Positions 1 to 10,830 of a stretch of 64,000 nucleotides of DNA are shown in pieces. A model generated the notes under the pieces. It worked only from the letters and a program-made list of their open reading frames with translations. It was not told the DNA's origin and did no database searches. Position numbers and translations under genes: made by a program. The number at the start of each line of letters is the position of its first letter. Within the stretch, counting starts at the first letter, position 1. Source of the DNA: Gordius sp. MW1 (lineage: Eukaryota; Nematomorpha; Gordioida; Gordea; Gordiidae); NCBI GenBank assembly GCA_964036665.1, contig OZ038531.1, positions 19,954,324 through 20,018,323 on the forward strand. The letters run 5' to 3'.

Positions 1-432
1 ATTACTCAAAAGGGATATAGGTAGATTTGTTGCATCATTTAAGTAAGATGTTTGTATAGATCCACTGTCTATAGAAATGATGATAAAAGTTTTTTAATTA
101 AATTACTCAAAAGGGATATAGGTAGATTTGTTGCATCATTTAAGTAAGATGTTTGTATAGGTCCACTGTCTAAAGAAATGATGATAAAAGTTTTTTAATT
201 AAATTCCTCAAAAGGGATATAGGTAGATTTGTTGCATCATTTAAGTAAGATGTTTGTATAGATCCACTGTCTATAGAAATGATGATAAAAGTTTTTTAAT
301 TAAATTACTCAAAAGGGATATAGGTAGATTTGTTGCATCATTTAAGTAGGATGTTTGCATAGATCCACTGTCTAAAGAAATGATGATAAAAGTTTTTAAA
401 TTAAATTACTCAAATGGGATATAGGTAGATCT
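1..432. repeat. 101-bp tandem repeat, about 4.3 copies
   Basis: The motif ATTACTCAAAAGGGATATAG recurs at 1, 102, 203 (ATTCCTC variant), 304 and 405, an exact 101-bp spacing. Copies differ by only a few substitutions. The last copy stops at about 432, and the array probably continues left of the window. Confidence 0.95.
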
Positions 433-460
433 GAAGGTATCAATCCATAATTAGGGTACT

Positions 461-691
461 CTATAATATAATAAGTAAAATTAATATTAACATACTTTTA
501 TGTGGGAGATTGTCATGTGCACGTGTCATTGTAAACCTTGCATCTGAATAGAAACCTCTGCCACCACATTCATTTACCCTACATCTGTAGTAAGATTTTG
601 AATCTGTCCCATTGACCTTTGTATAATGATGATCTTGATAAACTAAAATTGGTTTTCTTTTTTGGGATTGAGTAAAATGAACGTGATTCAT
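461..691 (-). pseudogene. FLYWCH-type zinc-finger fragment
   Basis: A 76-codon frame reads KPILVYQDHHYTKV, then SYYRCRVNECGGRGFYSD, then a histidine-containing end (RAHDNLPH). The order of an aromatic strand, Y-x-C-x4-C and a distal H-x(n)-H fits the FLYWCH zinc finger. That domain is common in Mutator-like transposases and in insect domesticated genes. No transposase catalytic domain follows, and the tail after HKSM is hydrophobic read-through. It is probably a lone exon or relic of a FLYWCH/MULE-type gene. Whether it belonged to the TIR element beginning at 858 is unknown. Its boundaries are those of the open frame, not proven ones. Confidence 0.55.
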
Positions 692-713
692 ATTACAATA
701 GGTGTTTTTAGGG

Positions 714-796
714 TTTTTAGAGATTTTTAGAGATTTTTAGAGATTTTTAGTTATTTTTAGTTATTTTTAGAGATTTTTAGAGATTTTTAGAGATTT
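714..796. repeat. 10-bp minisatellite
   Basis: Eight or so copies of AGATTTTTAG, two of them as TTATTTTTAG, in perfect 10-bp register. Confidence 0.9.
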
Positions 797-3301
797 TATA
801 TTTAGTGTCTTTATATCGTTTGACTTGGTACGAAAATTTTGAATTATATTTTTGCCTGGCCTAGGCTATGTATTCTCGATTCAAAGTGTATAATAACACG
901 CCATGCACTTCATTTTTTAAATCTGACATTTTTGAATTTTTACAATCCACATAATATCAAATATTATTTTTAAGCCTTTTGTGGTTTTCTGATATAATCA
1001 TAGTATGATAAATATATTAAATATTTTCCTAGATTAAAATATTTGAAAAATATTTTTTCTGTGTTTGCCTACTATCATATATTAGCTTCAGTATTATTAT
1101 CAAAAGATTTATTTGATGAAGTTGTTATCCACATTTATATACAAAATTGTAAAATTTAGTTGTAAAGAGGTGACAAAAAATACAACAACCATTCAAATGT
1201 TCACATATTTATCTCATTTAATGTTTCAATCAATAGTTGTTATTTACCCAATTTGTATCTTATTGTTTAAAAATAATAAAGTGCAGCTGACATTTGTTTA
1301 TTGTGCCTTAGGATTTCCATTTTTCTTCCAAAAAGTTGCCGAGACAAATAATTTAAATTTTTTTATATCATAAATTTAACCAATATTGTCAAAATTAAAT
1401 TTAGCTGTAGAAATTGAGATATGAAAAAAAAAATCTTTACTTAGCAAATTAACATTTCAATTTGTTACACTAGATTATCACAAACTAAGCGTGATATCTA
1501 AGAACATGTTTGTTAAAGAAAATTATTTATGGTACTTAATGATTTCAAACATAAATAAACTTTTAGATTAAAAAAACAAAATTTATTTCCATATTGAAAG
1601 TTACAATAAAAATTTTATCTAGTAATTTAACTATTATATATATATACATATAATAATCATTTTTTATTAAATTAAAATTAAACAGGTGGTAAAATTTTCT
1701 TCACCATCTCCTTTTCGAGCAAATTTGTTTGTATATCTAATATAAAATAACTTAATCTTGATAAGTGTATATACTTGTGCATAATTGAAAAGAATTCCAT
1801 GAGCTTGATATTAGGTATTGATGAGCTACCTAAATAAATTGCAAAATAAAAATATTTTGAAATACTTTCTATTCTATTATGACCATAACCCCTTTTAAAT
1901 TGTGGTGGCATCTTAATATTTTGCAGTTTATTATTCATATATCTAAATTATTTTTGTTTTATTTTAAGCACATACCTTTAGAAATGGGATTGGTTAAGAC
2001 TACATCTTCAAAATTTTCATAAATGTTTTAAATACCTAAAATATTATATATTAATCAGGGTTATTATTAAGTACTTCTAAAAGATTATTGCCTAAAATAA
2101 TAATTATATTCTATACAAGGAAGTTTTATAAGTAACTTGATACAAAATTTTTATAATTATCAGGGATGCTAGAATTCATGGCTTTTGCTTTAAAACATTT
2201 AGATAGTCATAATAAAATAATTGTATTTGTTTTCTTCCATCTATTACAAAGTTGGATATCAAATAATGGGTTATATGAGTATTCCCTCATCTTAATAATG
2301 TGTAGACACGGTAATAAATTGCTAGTAATCCACATGAGCATGTAGTTGTTGTGATGTTAAAGAGCTGAACATTTATCAAAAAGTTATCTTCTAAAATTTT
2401 GTTATAGAATTAATCTCATTTGATTTGCGTTAACACAAGGTTGAAGGAATAATTAGTCAATAAATCACAAAAGCAAGATTCTGCACTCTCGGGTAAAAAC
2501 ACTTAGGTGCCCTTATAGTTTACTTCCATCACTATTTAGTGATCTCTCTCGATGTCCAATGAATTTATACAAAGAATGTAGTTGAGAAAAAATTCATTCA
2601 ATGATGAAAAATTTTTTATTATAGTTTTAAGAATTCTATTGTGAAATTCAACTTGATTGTTGGTTAAATTTAAAAAATTTAAGGTTGACCTCCTACATCA
2701 AACTTGCATAGAACAAGTGAATGAGAACTATTGTTTATTGTTATCTTAAACAAAAATCCCACATCCATTTCTTTGAGCTGAGCATTGCCTCAACCATGAT
2801 TCAAAAATAATATTTGATATTATATGGATTGTAAAAATTCAAAAATGGCAGATTTAAAAAATGAAGTGCAAGGCGTGTTATTATTTGTACACAATAACAT
2901 CAAATTAACGAACGCGATGATTGCGATCGGGAATGGAACGTTTAAGAAATGCGTTTTTACTATTTATTATTTATCACTTTGAATCGAGAATACATAGCCT
3001 AGTAGAGTCCTACATTAGCCAGTAAACCATCAACCCGCCCCGCCCAGCCCATGATGGGTTGGGCTGGGCTGGGTCGAGGAAAATAAATATTTGAATGGGC
3101 GGCTGGGTTAAGTAAATAATATATTTTTATGGGCTGGATTGGGCCTAAATAAATTTGATGGGCTGGGCTGAGAATTGTTGAATAATAAAAATTTAATTTT
3201 AAAATTAAGATATTAATTCAAATTCTAATTAAGTTTTGCAATTCTAAATTTTAATTAACATCCGTCGCTTCGCATTTTACTAATTTATTTTATTCTATTA
3301 A

Positions 3302-4438
3302 CATGTTAAAACCGCCAACTTTTAAAAATATTGATAACGACAATGCTACACCTCAAATATATGGAAATTATTTATGTTGGAAGTAGGAGATAACAACAAA
3401 CCAACAAGAAAAGTTAAATGCAGGCTTTGTAATGCTATCTATAGTCATAACGTCAAAATAGGTAAAACAAGATTGACTATTAATTCCAACATCTATTTTA
3501 ATATAAACCTTTTTTTTAGGTACAAGTCATTTAAAGAGGCATGCGTGCTAAAAAAAGGAAGAAAGAAATGACAATAATATACTTGTATCATGTATCCAAA
3601 GGCTCCCATCAAAAAATATGAGGCAAGATACTATTAAAGAACTTATATCATATCTCTGCCATGATATGAAGTCGTTTGAATCAATTAATGGTGAGGGCTT
3701 TAAAAAATTCTGCCAATATCTGGTTAAGATTGGTAGTTTACATGGTAATGTAGACATTGATTTTCTATTACCTTCACCAACTACGATATCAAGAAAAACT
3801 AATTCTGCAGACAAATAAGAGCCACGTCGACACCAATATTTAAGGAGTACCTTGATAAAGGCTCCTGTTCTGCGACCACTGACATGTGGACATTTTTGTA
3901 AAAATTCTTACTTGACACTTACTCTTCAATATATAGATAAAAAATTTAAATTAAATAAATTTGTTTTATACAGGGGAAAATATTAAAAAAAAGTCTACTT
4001 TCTAACTTTATATCTCATTGATTTGACCAAGATTATTTTACTCATATAACACAGGTGACAGATTTTGGCGCTAATATGCTTAAAGCACTTGAGAACAATT
4101 AAAGACTGAATTGTTGTGCACATGTATTAAATACTGTGCTGAGAAACACTTGGGAAGAGAATTTTCTGTTAAGTGAGACACCTAAAATATATCAAACTTT
4201 TGTCTGCTGTAAAAAACTTGTACAATATATGAAACAAAGTGGGCTCAAACTGCCTAAAACCCTTTATCAAGATATTAAAACGGTATAGTTATATATGGCA
4301 TTTTTATTAATTATACAATTATTTTAGATGGAATAGCAAAAACAAATTATTTGTTTCTGTACTTGAACAGTTTACAAATATAAAAGGTATGTTGTTTTTT
4401 GTTTTACCTTCTTAATTAATTATAGAAATTTTAGCTCA
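3302..4438 (+). pseudogene. hAT transposase, N-terminal half (BED zinc finger)
   Basis: This is a cut-and-paste transposase of the ZBED/hAT family, acting on the host element's ends in the nucleus. A start MLKPPTFKN at 3302 is soon frame-shifted to GDNNKPTRKVKCRLCNAIYS, the first cysteine pair of a BED finger. TSHLKRHAC follows around 3525-3545, giving the histidine pair, after an unspliced or inserted stretch. Downstream, 3618-3818 carries IKELISYLCHDMKSFESINGEGFKKF, matching the conserved hAT region after the BED finger. Later segments around 3830-4260 show more hAT-like pieces broken by stops. It is non-functional and continues beyond the gypsy insertion at 8697. Confidence 0.8.
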
Positions 4439-4442
4439 AGTT

Positions 4443-4607
4443 TGTAGTGGTCGTGATACGGAGAGAAATATACGCACGCAATCAACCCTCATTTGAATAT
4501 TAACCAACCCATCCCATTATTTTAGACTCGCGATAAATACTTTTGGTTTTTGGTTATCATTAATGTTTTCCGTTAATAAACCATATGTTCCTTTCTTTAA
4601 CGCTATA
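4443..4607 (+). repeat. 5' LTR of gypsy element 1
   Basis: 165 bp, TGTAGTGG...CGCTATA. It matches the 3' LTR except for the extra GCAATCAACC-like segment around 4478-4488 and a few substitutions. Confidence 0.9.
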
Positions 4608-4610
4608 ATA

Positions 4611-4622
4611 TGGTGACCCCGT
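4611..4622 (+). promoter_or_regulatory. primer-binding site of gypsy element 1
   Basis: TGGTGACCCCGT begins 3 nt after the 5' LTR. It starts with TGG, complementary to a tRNA CCA end, as expected for priming of minus-strand synthesis. The tRNA species is not identified. Confidence 0.6.
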
Positions 4623-4690
4623 TCTTTTTTCCCTCCAACAATCTCACAAATTAATTAGTTATTGCTCGCAAACAATCATCTCTTTTCAAA

Positions 4691-5440
4691 ATGGAAAATT
4701 CTACAGAGAAAGAGGGATGTGAAGCAACTATCCAACTGAAAATACCCACATTTTACCGCAGAAATGTTAGAATTTGGCTAGCTCAGGCAGAAGCCGTATT
4801 TCAGGCAAGAAGAATTACATCTGAGAAATCAAAATTTGTATATTCTTGAGACATTACCTCCCGAAATCGCTGAGGAAGTGAAGGATTTAATCATTAATGT
4901 CCCACCTGATCAACCATTTCAGAAACTCAAACAAGCACTTATCAAGAGGGTAGGCGACTCCAATGAATCAAGATTGATGGAATTCCTAACAGCAGTGGAT
5001 TTAGGGGATAGATCCCCATCTCAGCTTTTGCGATACATGAAGAGTTTAGTGGGAACATACGTTCTTGACCAAAAGTTTCTAAAGGAACTCTGGCTTAATA
5101 AATTACCTTGTGAACTAATTCCCATATTAGTCTCGTTTACTGAAGATACTGCACTGGAGAAACTGGCGGAAACAGCCGACCGCATCGTACTGGCCAAAAA
5201 AACTAATTATGTTAATAACATTCATAACCAAAAAAAACACTCCACCGTTGCATACCCTAAAGAACTAACAGATGTTTTATATGCTCTAAATAGGACATTA
5301 GAAAAGATAGGTCAAACCCAGACCCCTTTTCGCCCACCTGGGATTTCGAGCGACAGACCCTGGTGCTGGTATCATAACACCTGGGGATCAAACTCCAGGA
5401 AATGTGTTCAACCATGTTATTTTGGAAAATGTTTAAAAAG
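4691..5440 (+). pseudogene. gypsy element 1 gag
   Basis: This encodes the capsid-like polyprotein of an intracellular retrotransposon particle. It starts at ATG 4691 (MENSTEKEG) and reads the conserved gag block KIPTFYRRNVRIWLAQAEA. Around 4842 one nucleotide appears to be missing, and the frame continues as LETLPPEIAEEVKDLI through about 5440. Further typical motifs are ESRLMEFLTAVDLGDRSPSQLLR and, at the end, the cysteine motif CWYHNTWG-x5-KCVQPC. That motif replaces the classical CCHC knuckle in this gag group. The protein follows the LTR leader and precedes protease in an offset frame. Broken by at least one frameshift. Confidence 0.85.
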
Positions 5441-5447
5441 GCAGGCC

Positions 5448-8444
5448 TACCAGTAAAGGCGATAGCTGGATCCGGCCATAACAACAATAATCGCCTTTTC
5501 TACGTATTTGACAAAATATCAGGGCTCCGCTATTTAATTGACACTGGAGCGCAAATCAGTGTAATACCACCTACCACTAAAATGAAGGTAACACTAAACG
5601 ATATATGTTTAAAAGCAGCAAATTCGAGCGATATAAATACTTTTGGAAAAATATCGTTATCATTAGATATAAGTTTAAACGAGAATTCAAATGGACATTT
5701 TTGATAGCAGATGTACATTCACCTATATTAGGTTCTGATTTTATATCATATTTTGGTTTAATAATTGATATTAAAAATAAACGCCTAATTAATCCACAAA
5801 TTTTTTCTTTAAAAGTATCAAATATAACTAATCCCATTAGCAGCCCAATTTCACAAAATAATGATTTTTACTCCATATTAAAACAATTTCCGGATATTAC
5901 CAAGCCACCGGATTTTAATGACAAAGTAAAACATAATACCAAACACCATATAATAACAAAAGGACCAGCGATCCATTGTTCTCCACGACGTTTAAACCCC
6001 GAAAAATTTCAAATAGCAAAAAAAGAATTTGAAGAAATGAGGAGAGTAGGAATAATACGACCTTCACATAGTAAATGGTCATCCCCCTTACACATGGGCC
6101 CAAAAAAGTCCATGTGGAGATTTTAGAATGCTTAATTACGCAACAAGACCCGATAGATACCCGATACCAAATTTACATGATTTTACTTTAAATCTAACAG
6201 GCAAATTCATTTTTTCAAAGTTGGATTTGGTAAAAGCTTACCATCAAATTCCGGTGGCACCAGAGGACATCCCGAAGACCGCAATCCCAACACCTTTTGG
6301 GCTATTTGAATTTTTAAGAATGCCTTTCGGAGTTCGGAACGCAGCACAAACATTTCAGCGCCTCATAGATGACATTTTTAATGGTTTGGATTTTGTGTAC
6401 GCCTACATTGATGATATACCAGTTCCACAGAACATGTACACAAATTACACCTCGCAACAGTTTTTAAACGATTACAAACATACGGTATTCGGATAAATCT
6501 ATCAAAATGTTCTTTGGGGGTAAGATCATTAAACTTTCTTGGTCATCATGTCGATCAAAATGGCATACGCCCCTTGTCAAACAAATTGACGCGATTAGGG
6601 ATTTTCCGATTCCTCAAACAATGAAGAGTTTGAAACGTTTGGTATGGTGAATTTTTGACGGTTTATACCAAATTGTGCTTCAATTTCGAAACCACTTACC
6701 TATTAAACAGTGATGAGAAAAAGATTAAAATAACGGACGCATAAATTATTTCATTTAATCTCCTAAAATAAAGTATAATTAAAGCAACTAATTTCGGATT
6801 TTTAAAACCAAACTCTTGGTTAACGTTAACCACAGATGCTTCGAACATAGCAGTAGGGGGAGTTTTACACCAAATAATTGATAACAAACAACAACCATTA
6901 GCTTTTTTTTCTCTAAAACAATTAGCAGCTCAAACACGCTATAGTACATTTGGACGAGATTACTAGCTATTTTTATGGCGATTAAACATTTCAAACACAT
7001 ACTGGAAGGACGTCATTTCACTATATTTACGGATCATAAACCTTTAATTTATGCTTTCCAGGCAGAAGTTGATCGTTACTCACCCAGAGAGATTCGACAT
7101 TTAAATTATATCTCGCAATTCAGTACCGACATTCGCTTTATAAAAGGTAATAGTAACATTACAGCGGACACATTATCTCGGTCAGACATAACGTCTCTAA
7201 CTCTACCTTTTTGTCCTAATGACAACCAAATAGTTATGAACCAAATGGATGATCCGGAGTTACTGCTTAACACAAAATCTTTGCGTCTTGTAAAATTAAA
7301 AAGCCCCAGTTGTCAAAAAGACATTCTGTGTGACATATCTACAGGTGCACCGCGACCACTTATACCTACAAGGCTGAGGAAAAATTTCTTCAACCACTTT
7401 CACTCTCTCTCACATCCCGGGATTCGGGCAACTCAAAGACTCATTACCCGCAGTTTTGTGTGGCCATCAATGAACAAAGATATTCGGAATTGGACAAGAG
7501 AATGCATTAAATGTCAAAAATCTAAGGTGAACAAACACACCATCCTTCACCCGGCATTTTTGACGACACCGACCAGAGGTTCAGTCACGTACATTTGGAT
7601 GTGGTAGGCCCTTTACCACCTTCATCTCACAACACCCATATTTTTACAGCCATCGATCGCTTTACGAGATGGCCAATTGCAATAACAATCAACGAGACAT
7701 CAGCGGAAAATTTAGCACGAATATTTATTGAATACTGGGTTGCCAATTTTGGTGTTCCAAAGGTTATAACTACTGATAGAGGGGCTCAATTTACATCCAG
7801 TTTATTCCGAGAATTATCATCCACATTAGGATCTCACCATATCAGAACTACAGCCTATCACCCGTGTTCTAATGGGTTAGTTGAGCGGTTCCATAGGCAG
7901 TTAAAGGCTTCCATCATGACACAGGAAGATACAACAAAATGGAGTGAAACACTACCATTAATTCTTCTCAACATTAGGTCGACAATCAAAGAAGAATCGG
8001 ATACACTCCTTCGGAAATGGTTTATGAGACGACGTTAAGGCTACCAGAGGAATTTTTTCAAAAATCGTTCATAGAATCATCTAAGCCAGGTTATGTAATT
8101 AGACTAAAGAAATAATGCAAAATTTAAAATTCTGCCCTGCCAGAAAACATGATAAGAAGGAATGTATCCCTAATTATTTAAAAACATCAGAGTATGTTTT
8201 TGTACGTAATGACACGGTCAGAAAATCTTTACAACCCCCATACGATGGACCGTTTAAGGTAGTAAAAAGGAGTAAGAAATTTTTTAAAGTGACAAAAGAT
8301 AACAAAGAACAAACCATATCTATTGATAGACTTAAACCAGCATGGATCGAAACAAAAGAAGAGGATAGTAACACTTTACCTGTTCAACAACGGATGTCTA
8401 GATATGGAAGAACTATAACTACTCCACGGAAATTTACTGCTTAA
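5448..8444 (+). pseudogene. gypsy element 1 pol (protease, RT, RNase H, integrase)
   Basis: The protease shows LIDTGAQISVIPP near 5535. The RT begins near 5960 ([17 protein letters not shown]) and runs through [31 protein letters not shown] and catalytic YIDD near 6410. An in-frame stop sits at 6123-6125. The RNase H segment has TTDASNIAVGGVL near 6828 and TDHKPL near 7035. The integrase has the zinc finger HSLSHPG...CIKCQKSK near 7400-7530. Its core carries DVVGPLPPSS, FTAIDRFTRWP, ITTDRGAQFTS and NGLVERFHRQLK, so the D, D and E catalytic residues are all visible. The C-terminal part (YDGPFKVVKRSKKFF...SIDRLKPAW) resembles the tail that binds DNA. Several frameshifts make it non-functional as read. 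Confidence 0.9.
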
Positions 8445-8480
8445 AAATTTTGATGTATACATATCTTTTTCTTTTTTTTA

Positions 8481-8493
8481 GAGGGGGAGTATC
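8481..8493 (+). promoter_or_regulatory. polypurine tract of gypsy element 1
   Basis: GAGGGGGAG directly precedes the 3' LTR, the usual place for plus-strand priming. Confidence 0.6.
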
Positions 8494-8648
8494 TGTAGTG
8501 GTCGTGATACGGAGAGAAATATACGCACCTCATTTAAATATTAACCAACCCATCCCATTATTTTAGACTCGCGATAAATAGTTTTGGTTTTTGGTTATCA
8601 TTAATGTTTTCCGTGAATAAACCATATGTTCCTTTCTTTAACGCTATA
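8494..8648 (+). repeat. 3' LTR of gypsy element 1
   Basis: 155 bp, TGTAGTGG...CGCTATA. It is followed by the target duplication AGTT at 8649-8652. Confidence 0.9.
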
Positions 8649-8696
8649 AGTTAATGAACTTGATAGAGTTAACATGTTAAAACCTTACAAGGCATC

Positions 8697-9373
8697 ATTA
8701 ATTTTTTAGAGCCATTTGTAATGGCTACAAATGATTTGGAAGCTGACTGTAAACCAACAATTCATTTGGTTGTATTATGGCATAAAAAATTGTTGGCTTT
8801 GTTGACAATTTATGATAATGATGCTGAATTCCCAAAAATTAGAAAAAGGGCAAAAACTTATCTTGTTGATAAGTTTGTTCTTAATGAGCATCATCTCATA
8901 GCTACCTTTTTAATACCTAAATACAAGAACATGAAAATGTTAATCATAATGAACGGTTAAGCTTATATGCCATAAGGCTTAAAATATCAATCATCCCACA
9001 TGATGGGAGAAACAATAAAACAATTCTGGGGAATAATGCTAAAAAGCTTTGTATGTCTAATGATGTACAATTGAATGATTTTTCTATGTTTGAAGCAGAA
9101 AAACCAGCATTTTCAAAAGAACTTGATGAGGTTCAAAAATATATTGATTTGAAATATACATCATCATCTTCTACCTCAAATGATGATAATGATCTTACAT
9201 GGTGGAAAAACCACACTGTAAATTTTTTTATAAGCTAGCTACTCAATACTTAGCTACCCCAGCCTCCTCTGGAAGTAGTGAAAGAACTTTTTCAACTGCC
9301 GGCCGAGTTTTAGAAGAAAATAGGTCACGATTGAGCCCGGAAAATCTAGAATCCATACTAACATAATCTAAAA
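8697..9373 (+). pseudogene. hAT transposase, C-terminal half (dimerisation domain)
   Basis: This continues the hAT transposase after the gypsy insertion. The frame at 8721-8960 reads MATNDLEADCKPTIHLVV, then VDKFVLNEHHLIATFLIPKYK, a well-conserved hAT block. After stops and a frame change, 9240-9370 reads YLATPASSGSSERTFSTAGR followed by a segment ending RLSPENLESIL. This is the signature of the hAT C-terminal dimerisation domain. The gene is broken but clearly colinear with the BED half upstream of 4438. Confidence 0.9.
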
Positions 9374-9710
9374 CTTGGGGGTATTTAAAAATTTTATAAG
9401 CTATATACTTTTAATTATTTTAAAGGTGAACCAATGGAAATTGAATTATTAAAAGATGGAATTGACACAGATGATTAATTTTTATCATTTCATTGTATTT
9501 TAATATATATCTAATATGATAATAAATATATTTATACATTGTAAAGTGTAAATTAAATTTAGGAAGAAAAAATATTTAGGCTGGTCTGGGTTTTGTTAGG
9601 CATGGGCTGGGTTGGGCTTAATAAAAAGTTTGTGAGCATGGGCTGGGTTGACCTGAACATGGGTTGGGCTGGGCCGGTTGCAGGACTCTACAGCCTAGGC
9701 CTTTTTGCCT

Positions 9711-10049
9711 CAATGAAACGACACCTATCAACTCGTCTAAAATTGCGATGTTGGTACTTTTGCTCTCAAATGTTGTAATTTTTCTAAAGTTTAATAGGGT
9801 AATATTCAATAGCTATAGAATTTTTTATTACCTATAAAGTTTTTTATCTATATAATAGTAGTGGAACCGTAAAGAACATTTAATACACAAGTTACCATAC
9901 ATATGGCTTCTCTATTACACTGTATATATCTCCAACATCTCTAAATAAATCATGCACAAGGTCACTATAGGACTATATGCCTTCCCACAGATTTTCCAAA
10001 TATCATAAAAATCTTAAGTAACCTGTTAGAAAATCAAAATAACATATCT
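9711..10049. other. no gene seen; flank of the Mutator-like element
   Basis: AT-rich. The first 50 bp (CAATGAAACGACACCTATCAA...) match 59115-59160, an older dispersed repeat into which the Mutator-like element inserted. Nothing else recognised. Confidence 0.5.
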
Positions 10050-10830
10050 AATTAAGTAAAGCTATAAATTATTTATAAAAATAATAATTATTTAGCAACC
10101 ATTGGAAATTTTATTAGCCTGGGAAAAAATTAGGATTAAAAACATGGAATTTCAAAATGTATGAAAGCTCTAAAATTCTTGTTACCACAACCCGAGATCA
10201 TCTTCCCAAAATTCTGTTGAGAGAAATAGGGGCACTCGCAAGGAAAGCTAAAATTAGGGAAAATATGGGGACTGTCATAAATATGAGGAAAATGACGAGA
10301 TGTTCAATAAATAGCATAAAAATAAGAAATTATAAGCAAGATGCAATAATGATAATGAGGATGATTTTTAAAAAACCCATATACATAAATCAAGCTTTAA
10401 AAGATGCCGATAATATCAGATACAAAGTAGCAAGTTAAATTTATTATCAGTCCTAGACATTATTGATTTTGTATAATTGTTAGAAGGAATAGGAAGGAAG
10501 GAATATATTCGCGAACAAAGGAATAACATCACTAACAACACTTTATTACAAGGATAGCGCGACACAACAAATTGAACAAAGTGGTAATGGAACAATGGAA
10601 CTACCAAACGAACATTACTTCACGAGGAAAAACAAAATATAAAATAATACATTAATTGTAATATTACACCAACGTAATCATACAATCTTTCAACCATCAA
10701 CAATAATAAAATAAATGTTCATCAAATTTTATCAACAAGCAACCTAATGTCAATCCTTTTTTTGGTAACAAGAAATGATTTAAATCAAATGTCTGTTTAC
10801 CAGTAACAAAGTTTGGAAACAACTACCTTT
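10050..10830 (+). repeat. dispersed repeat, copy 1 (second copy at 61750-62320)
   Basis: Shared blocks include CCCGAGATCATCTTCCC, CAAGCTTTAAAAGATGC, TTATTATCAGTCCTAGAC and AAATCAAATGTCTGTTT in the same order as at 61750-62320. Copy 1 is interrupted by the solo LTR at 10478-10702. The short open frame at 10157-10438 lies in it and is not conserved as protein between the copies. Confidence 0.8.
10478..10702. mobile_element. probable solo LTR
   Basis: A 225-bp insertion relative to the sister repeat copy near 62200. It begins TGTTAGAAGG and ends CATCAACA, and is flanked by a perfect 5-bp duplication ATAAT (10473-10477 and 10703-10707). TG...CA ends plus a 5-bp duplication fit an LTR left by recombination. 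No internal region is present. Confidence 0.65.

Larger units (their letters stand above)
4443..8648 (+). mobile_element. Ty3/gypsy LTR retrotransposon inserted in the hAT element
   Basis: Two LTRs (4443-4607 and 8494-8648) begin TGTAGTGGTCGTG. A 4-bp duplication AGTT lies at 4439-4442 and 8649-8652. A primer-binding site follows the left LTR and a purine tract precedes the right one. The order gag, protease, RT, RNase H, integrase (zinc finger then core) is that of Ty3/gypsy. No envelope gene is seen. The LTRs are nearly identical apart from a 10-bp extra segment in the left copy, so insertion was fairly recent, yet the reading frames carry several frameshifts and stops. Confidence 0.95.
3003..9690 (+). 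mobile_element. hAT transposon (BED-finger type), interrupted by a gypsy element
   Basis: The termini are TAGAGTCCTAC at 3003 and its imperfect complement GCAGGACTCTA ending at 9690. An 8-bp duplication, TAGCCTAG at 2995-3002 and CAGCCTAG at 9691-9698, differs at one base. Eight-bp duplications and TAGAG-type ends are the hAT hallmark. Subterminal GGGCTGGGCTGG-type repeats occur at 3035-3180 and 9575-9680. The BED finger and the C-terminal dimerisation block lie either side of the gypsy insertion. Removing the gypsy leaves about 2.5 kb, normal for a hAT element. Confidence 0.9.
858..9701. mobile_element. Mutator-like TIR element, split by a nested hAT element
   Basis: The ends are long inverted repeats: about 858-980 on the left, starting GGCCTAGGCTATG, and about 2804-3002 plus 9699-9701 on the right, ending CATAGCCTAGGCC. 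A perfect 9-bp duplication TTTTTGCCT lies at 849-857 and 9702-9710. Nine-bp duplications with long TIRs starting GG are typical of Mutator-like elements. Without the nested insertion (3003-9690 plus its 8-bp duplication) the element is about 2.15 kb. It has two short open frames (1113-1373 plus, 1678-1938 minus) that I do not recognise, so it is probably non-autonomous. A related unoccupied sequence (GATATTTTTGCCTGG then CAATGAAACGACACC) is seen near 59090-59120 and supports the insertion point. Confidence 0.8.

Noticed and set aside
1..432. CRISPR-like array
   Set aside because: The 101-bp units are contiguous tandem repeats with no unique spacers.
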